The position numbers were made by a program, and so were the translations under genes. The notes beneath the pieces were generated by a model. That model was not told the DNA's origin. It was given only the letters and a program-made list of their open reading frames with translations, and did not search any database. Shown piece by piece: positions 8,420-16,319 of a stretch of DNA of 64,000 bases (position 1 is its first letter; each line of letters starts with the position of its first letter). Source of the DNA: Nonomuraea thailandensis (GTDB lineage Bacteria > Actinomycetota > Actinomycetes > Streptosporangiales > Streptosporangiaceae); assembly GCF_024172165.1 (NCBI RefSeq), contig NZ_JAMZEB010000002.1:9398501-9462500 (forward strand). The letters are read 5' to 3'.

Positions 8420-9250
8420 CTACGAGAGCCATTCGGCAATGCTTCGGTCGAACGCCGAAGCCTCGTGAGCCTCGGCGATGAGTTCTACGAGGTCGGCCAC
8501 GAGCTCAGGGCTTGCTGCGATCGTCGCGCGGGCGCCCAGGCTGTGCGGGCTGCCGTCGAGATCGATCACCGCTGCTCCGGCCTCTCGGGCGATGATGACT
8601 CCTGCCACGGTGTCCCATGGATTGTTGCTGAGCATGATGTTGGCGTCGATCCTGCCGTCCGCTACCCAGGCGAGATCGATCGCGGCTGAGCCGAACATCC
8701 GGATGCGCTGAACGCGAGCAGCGAGTTCTTGGGTCAGGGCGAGCCGGGGTCGGTTGCGATCATCGGCGTTCTCTCCCTCGGCGTAGTCGCGATCGCACTA
8801 TCGCGGTACGCAACTCGCGGGCGTTGCTCACCCGAATTTCGGATCCGTTGACGACAGCGCCGGACCCTTCGGCCGCCGAGTAGCGGAGGTTGAGGAACGG
8901 CAGGTCAATGACGCCGATTGCGGGTGTGTCCTGGTCGACCAGGCCCAGAGAGACGCCGCAGAGCGGGACGCCGTGCAGGAAGTTGGCCGTTCCGTCCACG
9001 GGATCCAGCGCCCACATCAAACCGTCGCCCAACTGGCTGACGCCTTCCTCTTCGCCTAGAAATCCGATCTCGGGCGTCTCACGAGCCAGGAACTCCCGTA
9101 CGGCATGCTCTGCGGCGCAGTCCACCTCGGTAGCCATGTCCCGGTCGCCCTTGGCCGTGACGATGCCGGAGCCTTCGTACGGATGATCTCACTGGCGATC
9201 GACACGGCGTGCTCAGCAATGGGGAGCAGGGTCCGGTCGTCGATGGTCAT
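8420..9250 (-). pseudogene. inositol-monophosphatase-family pseudogene
   Basis: A paralogue of the intact gene at 16303-17130, broken by at least two indels. A 2-base loss near 8790 (in the part matching AIVAIGDYAVGEN) and a 1-base loss near 9165 (in the part matching APGVITAKG) split it into three frames. The metal-site motifs are still readable (GEEEG, ALDPVDGTANFLHG, WDT-AGV). Its 3' end (AFDRSIAEWLS, stop) shows what the C-terminus looked like before the IS481 insertion altered the intact copy. Confidence 0.85.
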
Positions 9251-9530
9251 ACAGATTTGCTCCGCTCCCACATATCGCTGAACACCTGGTCGAACACAGA
9301 AAGCCCTCAAAGGCGATGTTGTCCCTGATCGCAAACGTAGCTGGATCGACTCCGCGTGCCTGCGGAGGTACGGCTGAACTACGCGCAGCGCCCGGTCCCA
9401 CGATGAGCAAGTTGAATCGGATCGTCTCGTCGTAGACGTGGAGTTCAAGGCGCTGGGCGGACGGGAGGTCGAGCCGATCGCACAGCCTGACCAGCATGCT
9501 GATGTTGAGCGCCGTAGAGGTCGTCAAGAG
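9247..9530 (-). pseudogene. DUF5919 HTH-protein pseudogene, 5' truncated
   Basis: Matches the C-terminal part of the intact gene at 17127-17999, from TALNISMLVRLCDRLD onward. The N-terminal two thirds, including the DNA-binding part, are gone: homology stops at about 9530, where the 39-bp repeat begins. Frameshifts near 9380 and 9300 scramble the rest. It keeps the original order upstream of the IMPase pseudogene, so a two-gene module was duplicated and then decayed. Confidence 0.8.
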
Positions 9531-9866
9531 CCTGTCGGCGAGTCCGTTCGCGCCTTGAGGTGCTGGATCGTCTTACTGCACGGGCACGCGGCTTACCCAA
9601 GCGAGCACTCGCCCCGCCCGGTCGGGGTGCTCGAGGGGCGGCAGCCCCTCGACAGGGGGCGAAGCGCCGGGAGGAACAGCCCGAGCCGAAGGCGAGGACC
9701 GTTGGGGGCGGGCTCCAACGGTCAACCCGGTAAACGGGCAACGGGCGGGCGCGAAGGCGAGCGAAGCGAAGCAGCTTGTCGGGGGTCGAAGGGGGCAGAG
9801 CCCTCTAGGAAACGCTGCCTGAAGTCGCAAGGCGCGTAGCGCCCGGAACGAGAGCCCGAGCAGTTG
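9531..9866. other. gene-free spacer with short hairpins
   Basis: About 330 bp without a credible gene. It contains the second copy of the 39-bp repeat (9538-9576) and several small inverted repeats, such as CCCCGCCCGGTCGGGG at about 9612 and GAGGGGC/GCCCCTC beside it. This should be the chromosomal sequence that once followed the tRNA-Gly gene, or an older insertion there. No tRNA or ncRNA could be recognised. Confidence 0.4.
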
Positions 9867-9908
9867 GAGCGGGTGACGGGAATCGAACCCGCGCTGTCAG
9901 CTTGGGAA
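9867..9908 (-). other. outer att site (attL), 42-bp core
   Basis: Identical over 42 bp to the 3' part of the tRNA-Gly gene, from inside the anticodon loop to within the CCA end. The identity extends six further bases outward (9861-9866) to match 25877-25882. It marks the distal end of the tandem element array; no tRNA 5' half is attached here. Confidence 0.85.
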
Positions 9909-9993
9909 TCGCAGGGATCTTGGCTTGTAGGGGCGCTGACCTGGAGCTGAGACCGGTCGTGAGTGACCGTGGTTGACCCCTCGTTACCGCCCT

Positions 9994-10014
9994 TAATGGC
10001 ACGCTAATGGCACG
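9994..10014. repeat. left arm-type repeat pair, element 1
   Basis: Two direct copies of TAATGGCACG separated by one C. The same pair lies at the other end of element 1 (12086-12106). Element 2 has TAATGGCCCG in the same places. This is the layout expected of integrase arm-binding sites. Confidence 0.7.
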
Positions 10015-10261
10015 GCGATCACCCCGCGACCTGGTGTTTCTCGCGCGACGCGCGCACGCCGGCCGCCTGATCATCCCGTCTGCCGTCGACCCGCCCGAAG
10101 GGGAAGCGGGCCAGGGCCACGGGGACAAGGTGGAGCGCCCCACTGGACGAACGACCTTGGCCCCGTGGCCCTGGTCTGCTCGGCTTGTCCCGGGTCGATG
10201 GCGGGCGGGATGATCAGGCTTCTACCTCGGCCACCAACGGCGAGAACAGCCGGTGCGACGA

Positions 10262-10753
10262 TCATCCCGGAGTCGGAGTGCCCCCGCCGGAGGCTTGATT
10301 GTTTGTGGTCACACCGTAGAGATGCTGACGCACCGTGAGGTCGTTCTCCAAGATGTGGTCGATGGTCTCCCAGTAAGCCGAGAGCCATGAATGTGCGAGG
10401 GCTTCGTCTCGGGTCAGTTTGCGTCCGTAGAACGGTTGATCGGGTGCGACTGCAGCTCCGGTCACCAAGGTGCAGGCTGGGACGGGTGAGTTTTCGACTG
10501 GTCCGACTCGGCATCCGAAGGTGACCCGGTTGGGGCCGGGGTGGCTGACCGGTTCATCAGGGTCCCAGGCGTCATCGAGGATGACGTCTATCCATGCTTC
10601 GTGGATTCCGTCATGGTGGTAGCAGGACGCGTAGTAGATCGCGTAAGCGCCGTCATCGTTGTTGATGAAGCCGGTCACGCGTTCGAAGGGGGTTTGGCAG
10701 CAGTCGCAGATGCCGGTCTTTAAGTTTCGGTCCGGATCGATTTGGAGTCTCAC
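10262..10753 (-). CDS. hypothetical protein with zinc-ribbon-like start
   Basis: Product of 163 residues from a GTG at 10753 (VRLQIDPDRN). The frame continues upstream into the GC-rich repeat, which is why longer versions should be distrusted. Near residue 15 it has CDCCQTPFERVTGF, a cysteine knuckle, followed by AYAIYYASCYHHDGIHEAWIDV and VTFGCRVGPV, which look conserved and globular. Function unknown. It is the only complete gene in element 1. Its last residues come from the dispersed 34-bp repeat (10260-10293). Confidence 0.6.
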   Translation of the reverse strand: MRLQIDPDRNLKTGICDCCQTPFERVTGFINNDDGAYAIYYASCYHHDGIHEAWIDVILDDAWDPDEPVSHPGPNRVTFGCRVGPVENSPVPACTLVTGAAVAPDQPFYGRKLTRDEALAHSWLSAYWETIDHILENDLTVRQHLYGVTTNNQASGGGTPTPG

Positions 10754-10770
10754 GCTCGCATTATGGGGTG

Positions 10771-10928
10771 TGGCGGCGGCGTGGCCCACGTGTGACGGGT
10801 CGAATGGGTACGGCGCGCGGGTGTGCGGCGGGCGGCCCGGTCCCGCCGCCGTCCGGGACCGGCCCCCAGGCCGCACGCCCGGACGGCGGGCGGGCGGAGG
10901 GCCGTGCGGCGGCGCGCCGCGCCGCCGC
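10771..10928. repeat. GC-rich palindromic repeat, copy B
   Basis: Shares a near-identical block of about 68 bp with copy C (10836-10902 against 14143-14213). Within it is a hairpin with 9-bp perfect arms CCGTCCGGG/CCCGGACGG (10849-10857, 10878-10886) that extends to about 16 bp with one bulge. It ends in the common CGGCGGCG/CGCCGCCG palindrome. It has replaced the start of the element 1 integrase gene. Confidence 0.75.
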
Positions 10929-10929
10929 C

Positions 10930-12075
10930 TTGAAGGTCAAGCTCGCAGAGTATTCGGCAACCTGGATCGACCAGCGCCCCGGACTTCGACCGAGGACGAT
11001 CGACCTCTATCGCTGGCTGCTCAAGAAGCACATCACGCCGTATCTCGGCAACATCTCCCTCGGCAAGCTCTCCACCGCAATGATTCGGCAGTGGCGGGCG
11101 GACCTGCTCGGCAAGGGCGTCTCGGTGAGCATGGCGGCCAAGGCGTATCGCCTCCTCCGCGCCGTACTCATGACAGCGGCCGAGGACGACGGGATCATCT
11201 CTCGCAACCCGTGCAGGATCCGCGGGGCCGGCGACGAGCACGCCGAAGAGCGACCGGCTCTCTCCGTCGGGCAGGTCTTCGAGCTGGCGGACAAGGTTGG
11301 GCGCCGCCCCGTGGGCAGCATCCGGGCGCTCAAGAGAGGCGAAGGACACCGCATCCGCTTCCAGCGGCATGGTGAGATGCGGACCTACCCGGAAGTCTTC
11401 CCGACAAGAGCAGAAGCCGAGCGGGCGCTGTGGCGGATGATCGACACCGGGCAGGCCGACTGCACGCATGATCGCCGCTACCGTGCCTTCGTGCTCCTGG
11501 CCACCTTCGCGAGCCTGCGATGGGGCGAGATCACCGCACTGACCCGATTGGACCTCGAACTCAACGCGGGTACGGTCCGCGTGCGTCTGGCCTATGTGGA
11601 ACGCTCCACAGGCGAGCTGGTTCTTGGTCCGCCCAAGTCCAAGGCCAGCAAGCGCATCGTCGGCATCCCACAAGCGATCGTCCCGGCCCTGAGAGAACAC
11701 CTGCGGCTCTGCGTGAAGCCCGAAGCCGGAGCGCTGATCTTCACCGGGATCAAGGGCGGCCCGATGCGCCGGAGCGGGTTCAACAAGCTCTCCGGCTGGA
11801 TGGAGGCCGTGCGGGCGATCGGCGTCCCGGGGCTGCACTTCCATGATCTCCGTCACACGGGAAACATGATCGCGGCGGACTCGGGCGCAGGCCTCAAGGA
11901 CCTCATGGCGCGCATGGGACACGACAACGTCCGCGCCGCGATGATCTATCAGCACGCCGTCCGTGGAGCCGACAAGCTGATCACCGACGCCATCGACAAG
12001 CACCTCATCGGGCACGAACGGGCACGCGACAACGACGAAGATGACCCGCCTGGCCTGCTGGTTCCCGCCGGGTGA
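10930..12075 (+). pseudogene. tyrosine integrase of element 1, N-terminus lost
   Basis: Closely matches the element 2 integrase from its residue about 70 (VKLRDYAETW, here VKLAEYSATW) to the end. The core-binding domain, the inserted second arm-like domain (RIRFQRHGEMRTYPE), the catalytic RWGE, HDLRHTG and MIYQHAVR motifs and the LVPAG ending are all intact. The first about 67 residues, which form the N-terminal arm-binding domain, are replaced by the GC-rich repeat. A chimeric frame from an ATG at 10768 stays open, but its start is repeat-encoded. It may have partial activity on the core site only. Confidence 0.75.
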
Positions 12076-12085
12076 CCACGAGCCC

Positions 12086-12106
12086 TAATGGCACGCTAAT
12101 GGCACG
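12086..12106. repeat. right arm-type repeat pair, element 1
   Basis: TAATGGCACG twice with one C between, 10 bp after the integrase stop and 74 bp before the att core. The 74-bp spacing is the same at the right end of element 2. Confidence 0.7.
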
Positions 12107-12136
12107 CAGAGATCAACAGCCCTAGGAAACAACAGA

Positions 12137-12169
12137 GCCCAGGCATCGAATCCATCGGTCCACCTGGGC
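12137..12169 (+). terminator. hairpin after element 1 integrase
   Basis: Perfect 7-bp arms GCCCAGG/CCTGGGC with a 19-base loop, followed by no T run. The element 2 integrase has a comparable hairpin at the equivalent place, which supports a real terminator. Confidence 0.5.
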
Positions 12170-12180
12170 TATCCCTATGA

Positions 12181-12222
12181 GAGCGGGTGACGGGAATCGA
12201 ACCCGCGCTGTCAGCTTGGGAA
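12181..12222 (-). other. internal att site between elements, 42-bp core
   Basis: The 42-bp core is identical to 9867-9908 and 25883-25924. Its left flank belongs to element 1 and its right flank to element 2, so it is the junction of a tandem integration. The six outward bases that the outer sites share are different here. Confidence 0.85.
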
Positions 12223-12318
12223 CTGCATCGATCGCGATCCCTGTAGCAGGGGATTGCTGGTCGCCGGGGGAGTCGGTGAGGTCGTGAGTGACCGTGGTTG
12301 ACCGCTCGTCACCTTGGT

Positions 12319-12339
12319 TAATGGCCCGCTAATGGCCCG
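12319..12339. repeat. left arm-type repeat pair, element 2
   Basis: TAATGGCCCG twice with one C between, 15 bp after the 24-bp block shared with element 1. It differs from the element 1 pair by the single A-to-C change in each unit. A copy of the dispersed 34-bp repeat follows directly (12342-12381). Confidence 0.7.
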
Positions 12340-12406
12340 ACGATCAGCCGCTGACCCGGAGCTAGAGTACCCCGCCGGAGGGACTTCCTCAGGGATGATG
12401 AGTACT

Positions 12407-12907
12407 ATGCCCGACCTGTTGTGGGATGACGTGAAGTCCCTCTTCGACCCCGATATCAACGGAACGTTGCCTGACGTGGTCGTAGAAGGAACGACTGTCG
12501 AGGACTGGCAGGCGCTGCTTGATCTCGTTCAGTCGCAGGGCTGGCAGTACGCCTACGCGCTGAGTGGCGAGCCGATGGAGCTTACTTCGGCTGCTGACAT
12601 GGTCGCCGCTGCATCCGCCGACGCCACGCCTGAGTTGAGAGTCTGGCCGATCCCTGAGGTCCTCATGATTTTCCGGGTGTATCAGGCTGAGTCGATTGAC
12701 TTCGATGTTGACCTCAGAGAGCTGCAAGGGCAGGAGCGATTGGATGTCCTGGTGGTTGTCCTCCGCCTGATCGGACAGAGCCTCGGGGAGTCTGTGCTAA
12801 TGACTCCGGAGGGTTCCCCTGGTCATCCGGATCTCGGATTCGATGTCGAGGCTGGCCGGGTGGTACTGATGGTCGACCCGATTGATCCGGGGGTTGGTGA
12901 TTGCTGA
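12407..12907 (+). CDS. hypothetical acidic cargo protein
   Basis: Product of 166 residues starting MPDLLWDDVKSLFD. ATGs at 12395 and 12398 also exist; the inner start leaves AGGGA at 11 bases. The protein is acidic and looks globular, with a helix VEDWQALLDLVQSQGW, an acidic/hydrophobic middle (AESIDFDVDLREL) and a long helix LDVLVVVLRLIGQSLGE before a closing strand pair. No family recognised. It is the first gene inside the left end of element 2, the usual cargo position. The stop region is duplicated (12898-12923). Confidence 0.55.
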   Translation: MPDLLWDDVKSLFDPDINGTLPDVVVEGTTVEDWQALLDLVQSQGWQYAYALSGEPMELTSAADMVAAASADATPELRVWPIPEVLMIFRVYQAESIDFDVDLRELQGQERLDVLVVVLRLIGQSLGESVLMTPEGSPGHPDLGFDVEAGRVVLMVDPIDPGVGDC

Positions 12908-12923
12908 AACTGATTGCTGAAAC
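12898..12923. repeat. tandem duplication of a gene end
   Basis: TGATTGCTGAAAC occurs twice head to tail (12898-12910, 12911-12923). The first copy contains the last codon and stop of the upstream gene. Similar duplications occur at 40191 and 43538. Confidence 0.7.
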
Positions 12924-13087
12924 TACGGAGTAAAAGATCCAGCTCGGGCCGTTCCAGATCGTTCAGTGCAGGTCAGAGGCCATGCGTGGTCCAGTCTGAA
13001 CGGCTCTGAACGACCTCGTATTGCAACCCAGACTGCAACCCTGGCGGCGCCTCGCTGCTCTCTCGCGGTTTTGCGATTACGAGTAGA

Positions 13088-13930
13088 TTGCCCAACATGT
13101 CGGACTCCTCGTTTCGCTCGATGCGCATGGCGCGCCTCGTCCGTCCTCCCGGCACTCCCGGTATCCGGGAATGGGCCGACTCCAACGGCCACAGGATCGG
13201 CGGGACTGGCATGATCCCCTCTCACGTTCGCGAGGCCTATTTGGCCGCGAATCCCGAGGTGATCGAGGTCGTCCGTGTCTTCGCACAAGACTCGGGGGTT
13301 GGCCCGGATGTATATGACTGGCCTGATGACGGACCGCTCGGCCCGGTCTACGCCATCACCTTCGTCCGCGGTCTCGACGAGCGGGAGGTTCTCCACCGCC
13401 TTGGCGCCGAAGAGCAGGACATCCGGCTCATCTCCGATGAAGAGGTCGCCGAACATCAGGGAGCAGAGAATCCTGAAGAGATCATCACGGTTGCTCGTCT
13501 CGGGGATTGGGTCGTCACCGAGTGCAAAGGGCGTCGTGCGAGCCAAGCCGAACACGTCAAAGTCCTATCCATCGGCGGAGGCGAGGCCGTCGCCGTGCAA
13601 CGCGACCGTGGCGTACACGACCGATTCATCTACACAGTGGGCGGACAAGTGGTGACCAGCTTCGCGCCATCTCGCCCCTTCGATCGTCAGGGCAGCGACC
13701 CGGACAAGTTGAATGGTTACCTTCGTATGGTGGGCATCGACCCTGCCAGGAACGACATAGTCGACAATGCCGTGCCCGCGGCTCTGGCTCTCGCAAGCAG
13801 GATTAGCGGCGTGGTGATCATCGATATCAGTGGTGATGACCTCCCTTCGCGCCTTGCCGGCAGGCTCAGCGGTGTGAAGGTCCTCAATCGCGAATCTTCC
13901 AGACTGGGGGCTGTTGTCTACGATCCGTGA
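13088..13930 (+). CDS. Lsr2-type DNA-binding tail fused to DUF6461
   Basis: Product of 280 residues. Residues about 24-56 (GIREWADSNGHRIGGTGMIP, then VREAYLAANP) match the C-terminal DNA-binding module of Lsr2, the xenogeneic silencer that reads AT-rich minor grooves. Here it stands at the N-terminus and the Lsr2 dimerisation domain is missing. The remaining 220 residues (YAITFVRGLDEREVL, DWVVTECKG, YLRMVGID) resemble DUF6461-type proteins. A cargo regulator or a sensor tethered to DNA is plausible, but that is inference. The start at 13088 lacks a good ribosome site; an ATG at 13127 is the alternative. Confidence 0.6.
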   Translation: MPNMSDSSFRSMRMARLVRPPGTPGIREWADSNGHRIGGTGMIPSHVREAYLAANPEVIEVVRVFAQDSGVGPDVYDWPDDGPLGPVYAITFVRGLDEREVLHRLGAEEQDIRLISDEEVAEHQGAENPEEIITVARLGDWVVTECKGRRASQAEHVKVLSIGGGEAVAVQRDRGVHDRFIYTVGGQVVTSFAPSRPFDRQGSDPDKLNGYLRMVGIDPARNDIVDNAVPAALALASRISGVVIIDISGDDLPSRLAGRLSGVKVLNRESSRLGAVVYDP

Positions 13931-13983
13931 TGGAGCCCGGCCCCACCGGCCCAGACAGCACGGAGAGTTCCACGTCATCCGGT

Positions 13984-14014
13984 GGGCCAGGGCTGAGGCA
14001 CGAAGCCCTGGCCC
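13984..14014 (+). terminator. rho-independent-like hairpin
   Basis: Perfect 11-bp arms GGGCCAGGGCT/AGCCCTGGCCC with a 9-base loop, 54 bp after the Lsr2/DUF6461 gene, followed by TTCG rather than a T run. Confidence 0.65.
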
Positions 14015-14075
14015 TTCGATCGCCCCCGACCGTGTATGGCGACCAGCCATGCAGTGGCGATCGTAGGGCTGTATC

Positions 14076-14243
14076 TGTGCGGCGGCGTGGCAACCCCGGT
14101 CGGAGCGATCGGTTAGTACGGCGCGGCGAGCGTGCGGCGCCCGGCCCGGTGTCCCGCCGCCGTCCGGGACCGGCCCCCAGGCCGCACGCCCGGACGGCGG
14201 GCGGGCGGAGGGCCGGAGGTACGGTGGCGCGCCGCGCCGCCGC
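14076..14243. repeat. GC-rich palindromic repeat, copy C
   Basis: Contains the same hairpin as copy B (arms at 14160-14168 and 14189-14197) and the closing CGGCGCGCC-type palindrome. About 30 bp separate it from the original 3' end of the IMPase gene, as in the decayed module at 8254, so the repeat and the module were together before duplication. Confidence 0.75.
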
Positions 14244-14288
14244 TTGATACCTACAAGAGCTATTCGGCAACGTTCCGGTCGAGCACCA

Positions 14289-16319
14289 TGTCCTGTCTCG
14301 CTTGATGGTTGACACTCTGGCCTCGCTTGATGCTTGACACCTTGATCGTTATCTGTGCCTGCTCGTGGCGTTATCGGCGCTTCGGGGGAGGCTCGGGTGG
14401 CATTGGTGGAGTTGAGTGTCGTGGAGCAGCGCTATCACGCGGTGATCGAGGTGTTGTCGGGCGCGAAGGTCACCGATGTGGCCGGACGGTATGGGGTGTC
14501 GCGGCAGTCGGTGCATGCCTGGGTGCGGCGGTATCAGGACGGTGGCCTGGCGGGGCTGGCCGATCGGTCGCATGCACCGAAGGCGCATCCGATGCAGACG
14601 TCGGCTGCGATCGAGGCGCTGATCTGTGAGCTGCGGCGGGCCCATCCGCGGTGGGGGCCGCGTACCCTGTTGTGGGAGCTGGGCCGGCGCGGGGTGGAGC
14701 CGTTGCCGTCGCGGGCGAGCATCTACCGGGTGTTGGTGCGTAACGGGCTGGTCGAGCCGGTCACCCGCCGGCGCAGGCGCGAGGATTACCGCCGCTGGGA
14801 GCGTCCGGGGCCGATGCAGTTGTGGCAGATGGACATCATGGGCGGGCTGCTGCTGGCCGACGGCAGCGAGGCCCAGCTGATCACTGGCGTGGACGATCAT
14901 TCCCGGTTCTGCGTGATCGCCTCGGTGGTGACCCGGCCGACCGGGCGGCTGGTGTGCGCGGCGTTCGCCGCGGCGATGCGCGCCTATGGGGTGCCGCTGG
15001 AGGTGCTGACCGACAACGGCAAGCAGTTCACCGGCCGGTTCGGCGGGCCGAAGGCAGGCGAGGTGCTGTTCGAGCGTGTCTGCCGGGAGAACGGCATCAA
15101 ACTGCGTCACACCGCACCACGCACCCCGACCACCACTGGCAAGATCGAGCGCTTCCATCAGAGCGTGCGCCGCGAGCTGCTGACCGAGGCGCTGCCGTTC
15201 GCCTCGATCGAGACCGCCCAGGCCGAACTGGACGCCTTCGCCGAGCATTACAACACCGCCCGCCCTCACCAGGCGCTGGACATGGCCTTCCCCGCCGACC
15301 GGTTCTTCATCGAGCGCAGCGACGGACAACGCCGGGCCGAGCGGGAACTGCCACTGCACCTGCCCGCCGGCCTGACCACGGTGCCCGCCCCCGCTGCCGG
15401 CGTTGCTCCCGCGGCCCCTCCCGCGACCGCACCGCCGGATCTCCCGGCCCCGGCCATCCATCACTTCGATCAACCCGAACGGCCCGAGCCCGTCCTGATG
15501 AGCACGGTCGATCCGCTATCGCGCCAGGCGATCGAGGTCGATCGGGTCGTTCCTGCCTCAGGCAACCTGTCGATCGGTGGCCAGCAGCTCTGGCTCGGCC
15601 CCGATCGGGCGGGCATGCCGATCACCGTGTGGATCAGCACTCAGCGGCTGCACGTGTTCACCGGCAGCGGTGGCCGGCTCAAGAGCGTGGCCTCCCGGCT
15701 GACCGTCAAGGACCTGGCCGCGCTGCTCGCTTCGGGACAAGCCCGCCCAGCACCGGACGAGCCCGTCGCCGAGCCCGCGATTGCGGCGAGCGCCGTCGAG
15801 GTGGATCGGCAGGTCAGCTCGATCGGCACCATCAGCCTGGCCGGGCGGGCCCTGTGCATCGGCGCCCACCTGGCCGGCCGCCGCGTCATCGTGCGCTTGG
15901 ACGGCATCACGGCCCGCGTCATGGACGAGGAACGCCTGCTGCTGCGCGCCGTACCCTGCCCACTCCCGCTCGCCGAGTGTGTCACCCTGCGCAACGCCCG
16001 CCCCGCCGGACCACCACCCGGCGCTCCGACCGAGCCCGTCACCGTCCAGCGGGTGGTCTGCAGCCGCGGGCACTTCCAGGTGGTCGGGCAGAAGGTCCAG
16101 GTCGGCCGGGTTCACGCCCGCAAGATCCTGGACGTGACCGTGGACGACACCCACATCACCGTGCGCGACAACGGCGAACCCATCCGCGTCGTGCCCCGAA
16201 CCACCACCCAGGAGATCACCCGGATCAAGTCCCAAGCGCATACTAAGAAGCGAAAGATCGGCTAGGAGTGTCAAGCATCATCCGATGCCAAAGCGTCAAG
16301 CATCAAGTGAGACCAGACA
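14289..16319 (+). mobile_element. IS481-family element, 2031 bp, with 15-bp target duplication
   Basis: Ends are TGTCCTGTCTCGCTTGATG at the left and the complement of an equivalent sequence at the right, forming an inverted repeat of about 33 bp with six mismatches. The 15-bp target TCCGGTCGAGCACCA is duplicated exactly on both sides (14274-14288 and 16320-16334). Each end carries two copies of a CTTGATGnTTGAC motif (14297 and 14322; 16268 and 16293 in reverse), probably transposase-binding sites. It landed in the last codons of the IMPase gene. Confidence 0.9.
14397..16265 (+). CDS. IS481-family transposase with long C-terminal extension
   Basis: Product of 622 residues from a GTG at 14397 that follows GGGGGAGG. 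Residues 1-60 hold a helix-turn-helix (VTDVAGRYGVSRQSVHAWVR). The integrase core has D146 (WQMDIMGG), D206 (LTDNGKQF) and E251 (GKIERFHQ). After the usual end of the family (near residue 310) comes a Pro/Ala linker and about 240 residues containing three similar beta-rich repeats, starting near residues 381 (VDRVVPASGNL), 469 (VDRQVSSIGTI) and 550 (VQRVVCSRGHF). Most IS481 transposases lack these. The frame is intact. Confidence 0.85.
   Translation: MALVELSVVEQRYHAVIEVLSGAKVTDVAGRYGVSRQSVHAWVRRYQDGGLAGLADRSHAPKAHPMQTSAAIEALICELRRAHPRWGPRTLLWELGRRGVEPLPSRASIYRVLVRNGLVEPVTRRRRREDYRRWERPGPMQLWQMDIMGGLLLADGSEAQLITGVDDHSRFCVIASVVTRPTGRLVCAAFAAAMRAYGVPLEVLTDNGKQFTGRFGGPKAGEVLFERVCRENGIKLRHTAPRTPTTTGKIERFHQSVRRELLTEALPFASIETAQAELDAFAEHYNTARPHQALDMAFPADRFFIERSDGQRRAERELPLHLPAGLTTVPAPAAGVAPAAPPATAPPDLPAPAIHHFDQPERPEPVLMSTVDPLSRQAIEVDRVVPASGNLSIGGQQLWLGPDRAGMPITVWISTQRLHVFTGSGGRLKSVASRLTVKDLAALLASGQARPAPDEPVAEPAIAASAVEVDRQVSSIGTISLAGRALCIGAHLAGRRVIVRLDGITARVMDEERLLLRAVPCPLPLAECVTLRNARPAGPPPGAPTEPVTVQRVVCSRGHFQVVGQKVQVGRVHARKILDVTVDDTHITVRDNGEPIRVVPRTTTQEITRIKSQAHTKKRKIG

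Larger units (their letters stand above)
9909..12180 (+). mobile_element. integrative element 1, decayed AICE relic
   Basis: About 2.3 kb between two copies of the att core. It keeps the element-end layout: a 24-bp block (9955-9978) identical to 12280-12303 of element 2, a pair of arm repeats at the left (9994) and at the right (12086), and an integrase whose stop lies 10 bp from the right arm repeats. The replication, transfer and excision genes are absent and the integrase has lost its N-terminus, so this is a remnant that could move only with help. Confidence 0.75.

Noticed and set aside
9598..9860. CRISPR-like or ncRNA region, because of several short hairpins
   Set aside because: The hairpins differ in sequence and spacing; there are no regular repeats and no cas genes.
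10768..10929. N-terminal part of a 435-residue integrase reading frame
   Set aside because: This part is the GC-rich repeat read in frame (PPSGTGPQAARPDGG style) and has no counterpart in the element 2 integrase.
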